Below are positions 53,338 to 61,676 of a DNA stretch of 64,000 nt, piece by piece. The stretch is from Jiulongibacter sediminis (lineage in GTDB: Bacteria; Bacteroidota; Bacteroidia; Cytophagales; Spirosomataceae). Below the pieces are notes generated by a model, which saw only the letters and a program-made list of their open reading frames with translations, had not been told where the DNA came from and did not search any database. The DNA is taken from NCBI RefSeq assembly GCF_001306455.1, contig NZ_LGTQ01000010.1, positions 293,174 through 357,173 on the forward strand, written 5' to 3'. The number at the start of each line of letters is the position of its first letter. Position 1 is the first letter of the stretch. The translations under genes and the position numbers were made by a program.

Positions 53338-54516
53338 ATGGAAAAAAGAAAGGCACTACTGGTCACTGCAATAGCCCTTTTAGGAATAGCTTCCTGTACT
53401 AAAGACGAAGTCGCAATAAGCAACACGGAGAGTATACTCATCTTACCCGAAACCCCTTTTGACTACGAGAGCCTTAATTTGCCGGCCCACTTTACGGCCA
53501 ACGTACCCGGGCAGCCATTACCCACCTCCATTATCGGAACTGACAATACACCTTCAGACAACCCAATCACCAATGATGGGGCTACCCTTGGCAGGGTCTT
53601 GTTTTATGACAAAAAATTAAGTGCTAACGAAAGCATCTCCTGTGCCTCCTGCCATAAGCAAGACAAAGGCTTTTCTGACGATGCCCAATTGAGTGCTGGT
53701 TTTAACGGAGGTTTAACCGGCCGGCATTCTATGACTCTCATCAATTCCCGGTTTTACCAGCGTGGACGTTTCTTCTGGGATGAGCGGGCCGCTAGTTTGG
53801 AAGAGCAGGTCTTAATGCCTTTTAAGGACCCTGTGGAAATGGGAATGACGCTGGATCAGGTGGTACTTAAAGTACAGGAGCAGTCCTATTATACAGACCT
53901 ATTTCAAAAGGCCTTCGGCTCAACAGAAATAACCTCAGACAAAATAGCCAAAGCCCTGGCCCAGTTTGTCAGAAGTATTGTAAGTTACCGCAGTAAGTAT
54001 GACGAAGGCAGAGCATTGGTAGCTGCACCGGGAGCCAACTTCCCAAACTTTACGACAGAAGAAAACACAGGAAAAAATATCTTCTTTCAAACCATTCCTA
54101 ATGGCGGCGGAGCCTGTTTTGGCTGTCATACCACGGAAGCCTTCATCAGTGCTAATCCCGGACCACAAAACAATGGTTTAGATGCCAACTCCACGACAGA
54201 TTTAGGAGCCGGTGCGGTCTTTACCAATCCCATTTTCACCGGGCGATTTAAGACGAGCAGTTTGAGAAATATTGAACTAACCGCACCGTATATGCACGAT
54301 GGCCGCTTTGCCTCTTTAGAAAAGGTGGTTGAACACTATAACAGTGGTATTCAGGGACACCCTACCCTTTCACCGGCCCTGAAAGATGCCAATGGTAACC
54401 CTGTTCGCCTAAACCTGACAAGCCCTCAAAAAGCGGCTCTTGTTGCCTTTCTAAAAACATTGACAGACCAAAGTCTAAGCTCCGAAGTTAAATGGAGTAA
54501 TCCGTTTAGGGAGTGA
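53338..54516 (+). CDS. di-haem cytochrome c peroxidase (MauG family) lipoprotein
   Basis: A 392-residue lipoprotein (GIASCT, lipid Cys at about residue 20) with two haem sites: CASCH at residues 102-106 and CFGCH at 260-264. LGRVLFYDKKLSANESISCASCH and DERAASLEEQVLMPFKDPVEMGM are typical of bacterial cytochrome c peroxidases and MauG-like proteins, as is APYMHDGRFASLEKVVEHYNSG near the end. It reduces hydrogen peroxide or oxidises a protein partner in the periplasm. Neighbours give no clue to its partner. Confidence 0.9.
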   Translation: MEKRKALLVTAIALLGIASCTKDEVAISNTESILILPETPFDYESLNLPAHFTANVPGQPLPTSIIGTDNTPSDNPITNDGATLGRVLFYDKKLSANESISCASCHKQDKGFSDDAQLSAGFNGGLTGRHSMTLINSRFYQRGRFFWDERAASLEEQVLMPFKDPVEMGMTLDQVVLKVQEQSYYTDLFQKAFGSTEITSDKIAKALAQFVRSIVSYRSKYDEGRALVAAPGANFPNFTTEENTGKNIFFQTIPNGGGACFGCHTTEAFISANPGPQNNGLDANSTTDLGAGAVFTNPIFTGRFKTSSLRNIELTAPYMHDGRFASLEKVVEHYNSGIQGHPTLSPALKDANGNPVRLNLTSPQKAALVAFLKTLTDQSLSSEVKWSNPFRE

Positions 54517-54888
54517 GGGGGGAGTTCTAAGACCGAGGACCGGTGACGAATGACAGGTGTTTGCTATTGAATGTCAGAGCTTGAAATAACTTCAAGACTT
54601 TCAAACTAATAAACCTCTAAACTCCACCACAAAAAACTACCGCTTGATAAGTAAACACTTTCAAATTAGCAATAACCCTCTCCTTTAATTGAAGACAATC
54701 AGTGGTTTTGAGTATGTTTAGAAAGTTAAGGTAAATTCATCCGGCATATCTAATCGACAACAAATGCTTACACTTGGGTTTGTCTATGGTATTTAGTCAC
54801 TTAAATATAATATATTGGGGATTAACGATATTCGCTTTTCTAGCGGAAAAGAGACATACGATAACTCGCACGTTAGCCACAAGCTGAA
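54517..54888 (+). other. intergenic region with possible attC-like hairpin
   Basis: No gene is found. The first 80 bases contain GACCGAGGACCGGTGACGAATGAC-like repeated debris that also occurs near 60.2 kb. The second half is AT-rich. From about 54760 to 54880 an imperfect palindrome can be drawn: GACAAC, AAATGC and TTTGTCT at the left, AGACATA and GCACGTTAGCC at the right. The last box, GTTAGCCAC, is the exact complement of GTGGCTAAC at the end of the next gene. Confidence 0.45.
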
Positions 54889-55650
54889 ATGACCAAAGAA
54901 CTTAACATAAAATCTTCGACAATTGAAAAAGGGCTTGAACTTGTAAAAGATTTTGCCACTAAATTAATTGGACCGACAATAGAAGAAGTCGGACTTTTAA
55001 TGTCTGACAATATCAAATATTTCCGATTTAAAAATCAAGTTAAAATTTTAGTCAAAGCACAAGAATACGTAAATGAAAAGAAAATCAACATAAAAGAAAT
55101 TCCGACTAAAATACTCGTTCCTCTTCTTGAAAATGCTTCATTAGAAGAAAATGAGGAAATGCAAGATAAATGGGCGTTTATGATTGGAAATTTGGCTGAC
55201 TCTGACCAAAATATGCAAAATCAAATTTTTCCATATCTCTTGACTCAAATTTCGCTGAATGAATTTGAAATGCTTTCGGAATTCAGCAAAATGGAAAGAA
55301 TTTATATGATTGACCATCTTCGTCTTTTGGATTTACGAAAAGAAGATGCTTACTACCTCAAACGTGAGAATAGAGAATTAAGAGACAAAGTGAATAAAGT
55401 CCAGCAAGAAGGGTTTTGGGTTAAAGGTCTCGAAGATTATGAGTACTCTAACTTACAAAGACTGGGACTTTTAAAACAGTTGCCACCCAGATTCATAATT
55501 GACGAACTTGAAATTGAACACAAAGGATATTTGGGAAGTGAATATTACCCAATTGAGGCTGAATATGACCCAGACGATTACGGTTACCGAATAACCTCAT
55601 TAGGAATTAAATTTCTTTCTGCATGCGAAGAAAAAAAAGTTAGTGGCTAA
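54889..55650 (+). CDS. Abi-alpha (DUF4393)-like protein
   Basis: A 253-residue soluble protein, AT-rich compared with its neighbours. The N-terminal half resembles DUF4393 (Abi-alpha): GLELVKDFATKLIGPTIEEVGLLMSDNIKYFRFKNQVKIL, KIPTKILVPLLENASLEENEEMQDKWAFMIGNLA and ISLNEFEMLSEFSKME-type motifs. The C-terminal half (about 120-250) has a coiled segment (RENRELRDKVNKVQQEG) and a winged-helix-like end. Proteins of this family have been tied to abortive infection against phage. The stop codon lies inside GTGGCTAAC, the complement of GTTAGCCAC 9 bases before the start, as in integron cassettes. It is probably horizontally acquired. Confidence 0.6.
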   Translation: MTKELNIKSSTIEKGLELVKDFATKLIGPTIEEVGLLMSDNIKYFRFKNQVKILVKAQEYVNEKKINIKEIPTKILVPLLENASLEENEEMQDKWAFMIGNLADSDQNMQNQIFPYLLTQISLNEFEMLSEFSKMERIYMIDHLRLLDLRKEDAYYLKRENRELRDKVNKVQQEGFWVKGLEDYEYSNLQRLGLLKQLPPRFIIDELEIEHKGYLGSEYYPIEAEYDPDDYGYRITSLGIKFLSACEEKKVSG

Positions 55651-55673
55651 CACAATTTGAATAATTAATTGTG
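55643..55673. repeat. attC-like R''-box region at the end of the Abi-alpha-like gene
   Basis: GTGGCTAAC (55643-55651) contains the TAA stop of the preceding gene and is the exact inverse of GTTAGCCAC at 54872-54880. It is followed by CACAATT/AATTGTG (55651-55657 and 55667-55673). The matching R'-box (GTTAGCC) on the far side was not found, so the element may be truncated. Confidence 0.4.
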
Positions 55674-55703
55674 GTCGGAATTTCCTACAGGAAGTTCCTG
55701 CCA

Positions 55704-55879
55704 TCAATTATCTTTAGTATTTGGGGGACATTTTTCATAAATGCAGAGTTGGGTGTCGAAGGAGGACTCAAAAACCTGATGTAGTTTCCCGTTATTCGCT
55801 TCTCTTTTGCTAACTGCATTTGCTAAGTTTTCCAGAACTTCATACTCCTGTTGAATCTTCAGTCTCAGGACAATTTATC
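55704..55879 (-). pseudogene. remnant of an IS200-like (Y1-type) transposase
   Basis: The minus strand reads about 55 codons without a start: a segment ending GKLHQVFESSFD then a short tail to a TGA. GKLxQVFExSFD is a motif I recognise from Bacteroidota IS200-like transposases. Missing are the catalytic HUH and Tyr motifs and both ends. It is a decayed fragment between the Abi-alpha-like gene and the next gene. The reading is moderately secure only. Confidence 0.4.
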
Positions 55880-55915
55880 CCGCAATTATAGTCATTGAAT
55901 ACAAAAATAATGTTT

Positions 55916-56293
55916 ATGAATAAAGGAGAAATATATAAACTGAAAAGAGAATTTAAAGAAAAATATAGATCTGAATGCTATAAACATCCATTTATATTTT
56001 GGAATGAAAAACATGCTGATTACACAGGTATAATGTTAACAACTTCAAATAGCCCCAAGTATAAAAATATTGAACTAAAAGAAGATTTTTTTGAATCTGG
56101 ATTTGACGTTGGATTTGGGAAATCTGAAAGTAAATCTAAATCATATATAGTGCCTTTACATTTATTAAAAGAGGTAAAATATGAGCATTTAGAAAAAGTT
56201 GGAGAATTAACAAAAGCAGGAAAAGAATTTATTGCCAAAACTGTTGGAAAGTTAGAGTATACAGATTGGGTGACCCATATGAAATTGAAATAG
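55916..56293 (+). CDS. hypothetical protein, possibly PemK/MazF-like
   Basis: A 125-residue, Lys/Glu-rich and AT-rich protein. NKGEIYKLKREFKEKYR, HPFIFWNEKHADYTGIMLTTSN and SKSYIVPLHLL resemble the strand order of PemK/MazF-type proteins (GDIV, HPxLV, VIPLT, SYIVP-like elements), but key residues cannot be confirmed by eye. No antitoxin gene is seen beside it. ATG choice among three nearby in-frame starts is uncertain. Composition suggests transfer. Confidence 0.45.
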   Translation: MNKGEIYKLKREFKEKYRSECYKHPFIFWNEKHADYTGIMLTTSNSPKYKNIELKEDFFESGFDVGFGKSESKSKSYIVPLHLLKEVKYEHLEKVGELTKAGKEFIAKTVGKLEYTDWVTHMKLK

Positions 56294-56313
56294 CAATTTA
56301 TATTTCCCGTAGT

Positions 56314-56354
56314 AGAGTCTCCTTGCCTATCGGCAGACCTGCGTCAGGGACTCT
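56314..56354. repeat. REP-like palindromic element, copy 2
   Basis: AGAGTCTCC at the left end and GGGACTCT at the right end pair across a stretch with GCCTATCGGCAGAC and GCGTCAGG. It shares AGAGTCTCC, TGCCT, TCGGCAGAC and the CCTGACGC/GCGTCAGG word with copy 1 after the DUF1566 gene. It lies 20 bases after the previous stop and may work as a terminator. The rest of the gap to 56525 shows no gene. Confidence 0.6.
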
Positions 56355-56525
56355 GCGGTCTTACCACTTTAAATAAAATCTAAATAGCTGCAAAGTTCTA
56401 CTGCATGGTGCGGCTCGTTCAGCTCATAAAAACGGGCTGAAGAATATTCATAATTCAGATTTTTTTCATCTGACACAGACTCTGGTCAAACAGCCAAAAT
56501 CTTATTCCATCACTGTTCCCTTTCC

Positions 56526-59500
56526 TCACTCAAACCCCAAAACATTCACCTCAAAAACGGCTCCGGTTTCTATTTCTACCCAGCGGTCCGGGCCTGTTTG
56601 TGGAGCTATTTCAATGCTGTTGACTTCCATTTTATAACCCGAGGGCAGGTAAAAACCTTCGTTACCGCTCAGTTGAATTTTATGGCAATAGTCCGGGGCA
56701 CGGTTGCCTCGCCATACAGTATGGTCAACGAGGTTTCTGTCTACCACCGGTTGGAAAATTCTGACAATCTCCGGTAGCGGGCAACTGGTGGGTAAAATCA
56801 CCGGTACACTCAGAACAATAGGATTGCTGCCTGTCATGTTCACTTCAAAGAAAATACTGTCGGCTCCCACGGCTGCGGCATTCGGCGTATAGTGGTGATC
56901 GGACTGGTGCCAGGTACCTGCCACGGTAGTTTTAGCCCGGTCGGTATACCAGTCGTCAGAGATCGGCAGGCTGCCCGTTTCTGTATAATTGAGGTTCACC
57001 ACTTCTTTGATACCATCAGAAAGTGTTCCGTAAAACGGAGAGACAAAGAGGCCCTTATTCCACACCGGAAAACCCAATGCCCCGCCGTCATGAAATTTGA
57101 TATTGCGAAAAGCATCGCCATGATCCACCATCACTCCATTGTTGGTGATCACATCGGTACCAATCAGCGAGAAAGCATCGGTCGTTAAAAACTCTACCAC
57201 CCCATCATTTTGCCCGATGTACGACAAATCCTTTGAAATAATATGCCCGCCACTGTTATTAGTGCCACCTGCCATGGAAATGCTACAGGTGCCGAGATCC
57301 AAAAAACCGTTATTCTGAGCCGCACCACTAAAAGCCACACAGTTTTGGGCATTCGTGGCCTTCATGCTTCCGTTATACACCACCGGCGTGCTTCCCGTAT
57401 GCGAGAGCAGGTTTCCGGTGTTGCGGGTGTTATTGGTAAACAAAAACTCAGAATTGGCGGTGGTAGTGAATAGCCCCTGCAGCTGAAGACCTGAATTAAA
57501 AGCATCAATAATTTCAATGGTTCCGTTATTATGCACTGTAGTCGCTGATTTAGCCAGCAAAAGGCTGGCATTATCTTCACCGGCACCACTAATCCTGAAA
57601 AAGCCATTATTGGTCAGCTGGCCGCCATTGAGATAGATTAGTTGTAAACTTTGGGCGGCAGCCACATCCAGCGTATCGTCATTGATCAGGCTGCCTGCAT
57701 CTACCCGTATGGCGGGATCTTCGGTACTACTGATCCTGAGCGTTCCCTGGTTATTGATCTGACCGTTGGTCAATAGTACCGTGCCGGGATTAACCAAACC
57801 CGAGGCGAGACCTCCGTCAATCTCAATGACACCCGTGTTTTGCAGCGTGGCCGTGGCATCCGTCAGTTTGATGATCGGTACGTTTTGCCCATGTTGAATA
57901 TAGATTTCACCTTGATTATCAATGGTTTCACCCGCTCCAATATCAAACAGGTTGCCCACCACGCTAAGCTCCATCACTCCTTTGTGCACAAAACTTTGCC
58001 CGGCCTTCATGCCACCCACAGTATCGCCTTTGATATAGGCCGAAGTCTCAATCAGCACATCACCGGTATTGTCAAAAACATATTGGTATGAATTCATGAG
58101 TAGCAGCGTATCCAGCACCGTGAGTTGATCAGTATTTTTGAAAAAAGCCGTACCACCCTCGCTGTTCAGAAAAAGCGTGCCGCGGCATTCCATCAGGTCA
58201 TTGTTTTCTATGAGGGCAAAATTTCTGGCATAAGAATGATCAAAAGTGAATTCGCTATAGCCATCAAAATAGAATTCTCCGGTGTTAACAAGCACTTTAT
58301 ACAGCCAGTTTAAAGAGCAATCGGCCAAGAAATTTGAAGAACTTCCGCAGGTAAAACGACCCGAGTTATCGATAAATACTTCCTCCATCTGATCAATTTC
58401 CAGATCGCCGTTTTGCAGAAAAACACCGGCATTGTTGATACCATTGAAATTCTGATATAATTGAGAAAAATCCATGCTGCCGTTATTGGTAAACTTCCCT
58501 TTCGTCTGATTATAAAGACCCGCAACCACCGAACCCGGCGAGGCTGTCGGGGTGGTCCCAATGTTCAAAAAACCATTATTGACGAAATAGCTGCTATCGG
58601 TCACACCCTCATTATCAAGGAAAATGAGACTAAGATTATGGATATTCAGTGTGCCGTTATTGGTAAAACCCTGCAAGCTGGCGTTGAGCAATCCCCGTGC
58701 ACCGTGGGTGATATCAATCAAGCCTCCGTTGGTAAAAGTACCACTGTTTTTTAAGGCGTAGGAACCAAAGGTTGTCGTCATCAATCCAGAGTAAATATGC
58801 CCGGAGGAACCCACCTCCATCTTGCCCTGGTTTTCCAGTCCAAAGTTACTGCCGAGCAAAGTCAAGGGGCCGTCAATTTGAGCTATTCCGCTATTGATGA
58901 AGCCTTTGGTGGTACCCTCAATGGTCAAAGAGTCCGTCATTTCCAGATAGCCGAGATTATCCAGAACATACCCGCCGGTGAGCTCGCCTTTTCCTTGCCA
59001 AAGCACCTTGGCGGCGGCATTATTATAGATGGCCGAGCGATTGCCGTGGATATCCATGCGGCCGGTATTTTGCAAAAGACTGGTATCGCCCACAGCCCCG
59101 ATATTGACAAAACCGAGGGAGTCAGCCGTCCCAATATCCACCAGATTAGTATTGATAAAATCAGCAGAATTATAGACCCCAAACTCCGTGAAGGAGTTCA
59201 TGAGAAGCTCGCCATCGTTTTGGAAAAGTCCTTCATTATGAAAACTTTCGCTACCGGCTGGAGCCGAGCTTTCACTCGCATACCGATAAATTTCTAGTAA
59301 TCCACCCGATTGATTATGAATTCCTCCCGAATTAAAAAGTGCGTATTCATCAACGCCTGAGACAAACAAATAGCCCTGATTATTCACAGAATCCGTGCTG
59401 TAAAGCCCTCTTTTTGAGCCAAAAGTGCCGGTAATTTTCAGAGAGTCTTCATTGATGATCAGGCCATAATTATTGAAACCGTAGCTGCTGTGGGTGATGT

Positions 59501-60077
59501 CAATTTTTCCGAGATTATTGACAGTTCCGAAATTGGTCACAGACATGCTGTCCATGGTCAATTTGGCTTCTCCGCCTGCCAACACCTCATAGGTAGAGCC
59601 GCTATTGATATAGATTCCTTTAATGGTCAACCACGTGTAATGATAGCCCGAAGCCCCCACCCGGAAAGTGGAATTACCGTCCAATTCGATAATAAAATCA
59701 TCCTGAATTGATCGGTTATTTAATCTTCCATTGAGAATCAAAGTGGCATTCTGAAGATCGATCAACCGGGTATCCGGCAAAGAAGAAGAGGCCGTATGAG
59801 CAACATTGAGAATTCCAGTGGTCGCCACTTCCAGTGTGCTCCCGATGACGTTGAGATAACCGACGGTTCTGGTATCTGAGACAATAACCGTTTGATTGGC
59901 GTCATTAATAGTCACAGTTTCATTCATATTGGCTCCCGGAGCTACGTCTCCCACCCAATTGTCCTTATCGCCCCAGCTAAATCCATCTCCGTGTCCGTTC
60001 CAAACAAATTGAGCCAGTGAGCTCAAAGGAGCCATCAAAACCAAAAGCAGAAGTATATTTCGCATGACCATTTTCAT
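56526..60077 (-). CDS. giant secreted repeat protein (1183 aa), beta-helix-like
   Basis: An 1183-residue secreted protein on the minus strand. After a signal peptide (PLSSLAQ, about residue 22) it opens with WNGHGDGFSWGDKDNWVGD, a calcium/cohesin-like start seen in large adhesins, then more than 15 repeats of about 35 residues built around VNNG, NNGxLxI, LDNxG and FINxG (for instance YFVNNGFLNIG, FTNNGSMDFSQL, INNAGVFLQNGDLEID). Such repeats form parallel beta-helices in surface adhesins. The end changes to a Pro/Gly domain (LPSGYKMEVNSIEIAPQTG and VFEVNVLGFE) typical of Bacteroidota surface proteins. It is transcribed away from the MscS genes and its leader carries the recurring upstream block. 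Confidence 0.8.
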   Translation of the reverse strand: MKMVMRNILLLLVLMAPLSSLAQFVWNGHGDGFSWGDKDNWVGDVAPGANMNETVTINDANQTVIVSDTRTVGYLNVIGSTLEVATTGILNVAHTASSSLPDTRLIDLQNATLILNGRLNNRSIQDDFIIELDGNSTFRVGASGYHYTWLTIKGIYINSGSTYEVLAGGEAKLTMDSMSVTNFGTVNNLGKIDITHSSYGFNNYGLIINEDSLKITGTFGSKRGLYSTDSVNNQGYLFVSGVDEYALFNSGGIHNQSGGLLEIYRYASESSAPAGSESFHNEGLFQNDGELLMNSFTEFGVYNSADFINTNLVDIGTADSLGFVNIGAVGDTSLLQNTGRMDIHGNRSAIYNNAAAKVLWQGKGELTGGYVLDNLGYLEMTDSLTIEGTTKGFINSGIAQIDGPLTLLGSNFGLENQGKMEVGSSGHIYSGLMTTTFGSYALKNSGTFTNGGLIDITHGARGLLNASLQGFTNNGTLNIHNLSLIFLDNEGVTDSSYFVNNGFLNIGTTPTASPGSVVAGLYNQTKGKFTNNGSMDFSQLYQNFNGINNAGVFLQNGDLEIDQMEEVFIDNSGRFTCGSSSNFLADCSLNWLYKVLVNTGEFYFDGYSEFTFDHSYARNFALIENNDLMECRGTLFLNSEGGTAFFKNTDQLTVLDTLLLMNSYQYVFDNTGDVLIETSAYIKGDTVGGMKAGQSFVHKGVMELSVVGNLFDIGAGETIDNQGEIYIQHGQNVPIIKLTDATATLQNTGVIEIDGGLASGLVNPGTVLLTNGQINNQGTLRISSTEDPAIRVDAGSLINDDTLDVAAAQSLQLIYLNGGQLTNNGFFRISGAGEDNASLLLAKSATTVHNNGTIEIIDAFNSGLQLQGLFTTTANSEFLFTNNTRNTGNLLSHTGSTPVVYNGSMKATNAQNCVAFSGAAQNNGFLDLGTCSISMAGGTNNSGGHIISKDLSYIGQNDGVVEFLTTDAFSLIGTDVITNNGVMVDHGDAFRNIKFHDGGALGFPVWNKGLFVSPFYGTLSDGIKEVVNLNYTETGSLPISDDWYTDRAKTTVAGTWHQSDHHYTPNAAAVGADSIFFEVNMTGSNPIVLSVPVILPTSCPLPEIVRIFQPVVDRNLVDHTVWRGNRAPDYCHKIQLSGNEGFYLPSGYKMEVNSIEIAPQTGPDRWVEIETGAVFEVNVLGFE

Positions 60078-60111
60078 TTTCTCAAAGTACTCAAAATCCG
60101 CGACCTGTTAC

Positions 60112-60143
60112 CATCGTGTAAATAGGGATTTTTTGACCGTTTT
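60112..60143 (-). promoter_or_regulatory. conserved upstream block, copy 2 (possible LytTR target)
   Basis: This copy matches the block before the 41-kb surface-protein operon in 31 of 32 positions, including TAAATAGGGATTTTTTGACC and the following GTTTT. It starts 35 bases upstream of the ATG of the 1183-aa protein. Farther upstream both leaders also share AT-rich GGTTGATT words. Nothing else in the window matches. Confidence 0.55.
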
Positions 60144-60665
60144 GTTGAATTTGGGAACTGGTTGATTGGGGAATTGGTGATTAGTGTCGGAGCCGGATGT
60201 TGGAGGTTCGAGGTATTGACGGGAGACCGATGACGAGTGACGGATGCTACTGGAGGCAGAGCTTGTCGAAGCCAGAGGCTTGCGGGGTGTCAGATGCGGG
60301 ATGTTTGATTTTAGAGGTTTTAGCCTATGACCAATGACGGAGGTAAGAAGTTTCCGAAGACCGAGCCTGTCGTAGAATAAGAAAATCCCCTCCCGGGAGG
60401 GGCCAGGGGTGGGTCTGTCTTTCCTATACCCATTCTTCCGACTCCCTCCTTCCAACTCCCGCCTCCCTAACCCCTACTCCATATTACTTAATCCCTTTCC
60501 CTCCCCTTGTTCCTTTTTCCTTCCTCCTTTCACCGTCCTCGCAAAAGAAAAAATTGCAATACCCGAACATATAATTTACGAATCCGAAGAACATTGTGAG
60601 ATTCTATGATTTACCGAAACTGCTCTTTAGAACATGCCGTTGACCTGTTGAAAAAATAAAATGCC
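60144..60665 (+). other. intergenic debris with palindrome and pyrimidine tract
   Basis: About 520 bases without a gene. It holds GACCGATGACGAGTGACGGATG-like repeated text, the perfect palindrome CCCCTCCCGGGAGGGG (60387-60402) followed by CCAGGGGTGGGT, and a run of C and T from about 60418 to 60540 with very few purines. The palindrome sequence is a familiar Bacteroidota intergenic repeat. The end just before 60666 carries no obvious promoter consensus. Confidence 0.5.
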
Positions 60666-61613
60666 ATGAAAAAATATACCGGAATTATTTTCAGTTCCCT
60701 TCTCCTGATTATTGTCCTGTTTCTAAGCTTTACAGATAATGTCATTACTCAGAATATTCCCGATCAACTCCTTCTGAGTGCTATTGTAAAGAACATCCTT
60801 GTGATCATTATCTCTTCCTGGCTCGCTCTGGAGGTCATTTCACTAGCCAAAAGAAATCTGCTAAAACACTATGATCTGGACGATGAAGACAATCTCAAAT
60901 CACGAAAAGTACATACTCAGATTAAATTGCTGGGCAAGGTGGTCAACTTTGTCATTGTGCTGGCCGCTGTTGGTTTGGTCGCTCTGAATATTCCAAGCTT
61001 ACGGAAAGTGGGTGTCGGTATATTCACTTCCGTGGGGGTAGCGGGTATTTTGATTGGTCTTTCTGCTCAGAAAATCGTGGGGGCTTTACTGGCAGGTATA
61101 CAGATCGCCATTACACAGCCTTTCCGACTGGAAGACGCCGTGGTAGTCGAAAACGAATGGGGCTGGATAGAGGAAATCAACCTTACTTTCATCGTAGTCA
61201 GGCTCTGGGATAAACGTCGTTTGGTACTCCCAACCACCTATTTTCTGGAGAAACCTTTCCAGAACTGGACCCGTACCACGGCCGATATCATTGGCTCAGT
61301 TTTTCTGGTGACTGATTATAATGTACCTCTGCAAGAACTTAGAAAAGAGCTGACTCGGCTGTTAGAAGGCACCCCGATGTGGGATAAAAAAGTAAATGTT
61401 CTTCAGGTGACCGACTCCAAAGAAAATACCATGGAAAGCCGGATTCTGGTGAGTGCCCGTAACTCACCTACAGCCTGGGATTTACGGGTATATATCCGTG
61501 AAAAAATGATTGAATTCATCCAGAATAACTATCCGGAAAGCCTCCCACGTACACGAATTAAATTGCAAAATGATCAGGCACCGGAGGGACACCTCGCCAA
61601 TAATATCGGCTAA
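60666..61613 (+). CDS. MscS-family mechanosensitive channel (first of two)
   Basis: A 315-residue protein with membrane segments at about 5-22, 38-55 and 95-115, then the MscS pore region VGVAGILIGLSAQKIVGALLAGIQIAITQPFRLEDAVVV and a cytoplasmic vestibule (EEINLTFIVVRLWDKRRLVLPTTYFLEKPFQNWTRT). Most family members release solutes on hypo-osmotic shock. It is followed after 63 bases by a second MscS gene of a different subgroup. Confidence 0.88.
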   Translation: MKKYTGIIFSSLLLIIVLFLSFTDNVITQNIPDQLLLSAIVKNILVIIISSWLALEVISLAKRNLLKHYDLDDEDNLKSRKVHTQIKLLGKVVNFVIVLAAVGLVALNIPSLRKVGVGIFTSVGVAGILIGLSAQKIVGALLAGIQIAITQPFRLEDAVVVENEWGWIEEINLTFIVVRLWDKRRLVLPTTYFLEKPFQNWTRTTADIIGSVFLVTDYNVPLQELRKELTRLLEGTPMWDKKVNVLQVTDSKENTMESRILVSARNSPTAWDLRVYIREKMIEFIQNNYPESLPRTRIKLQNDQAPEGHLANNIG

Positions 61614-61676
61614 AAATCATCTCAAGGGGCCTTCCCTGCGTAATTTTTAACATAAAACAGAACCTAAAACTTCAAA

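Noticed and set aside
58797..59297. A plus-strand frame of 166 codons inside the 1183-aa gene
   Set aside because: It runs through the repeats of the opposite-strand gene and shows repeat-derived composition; not a gene.
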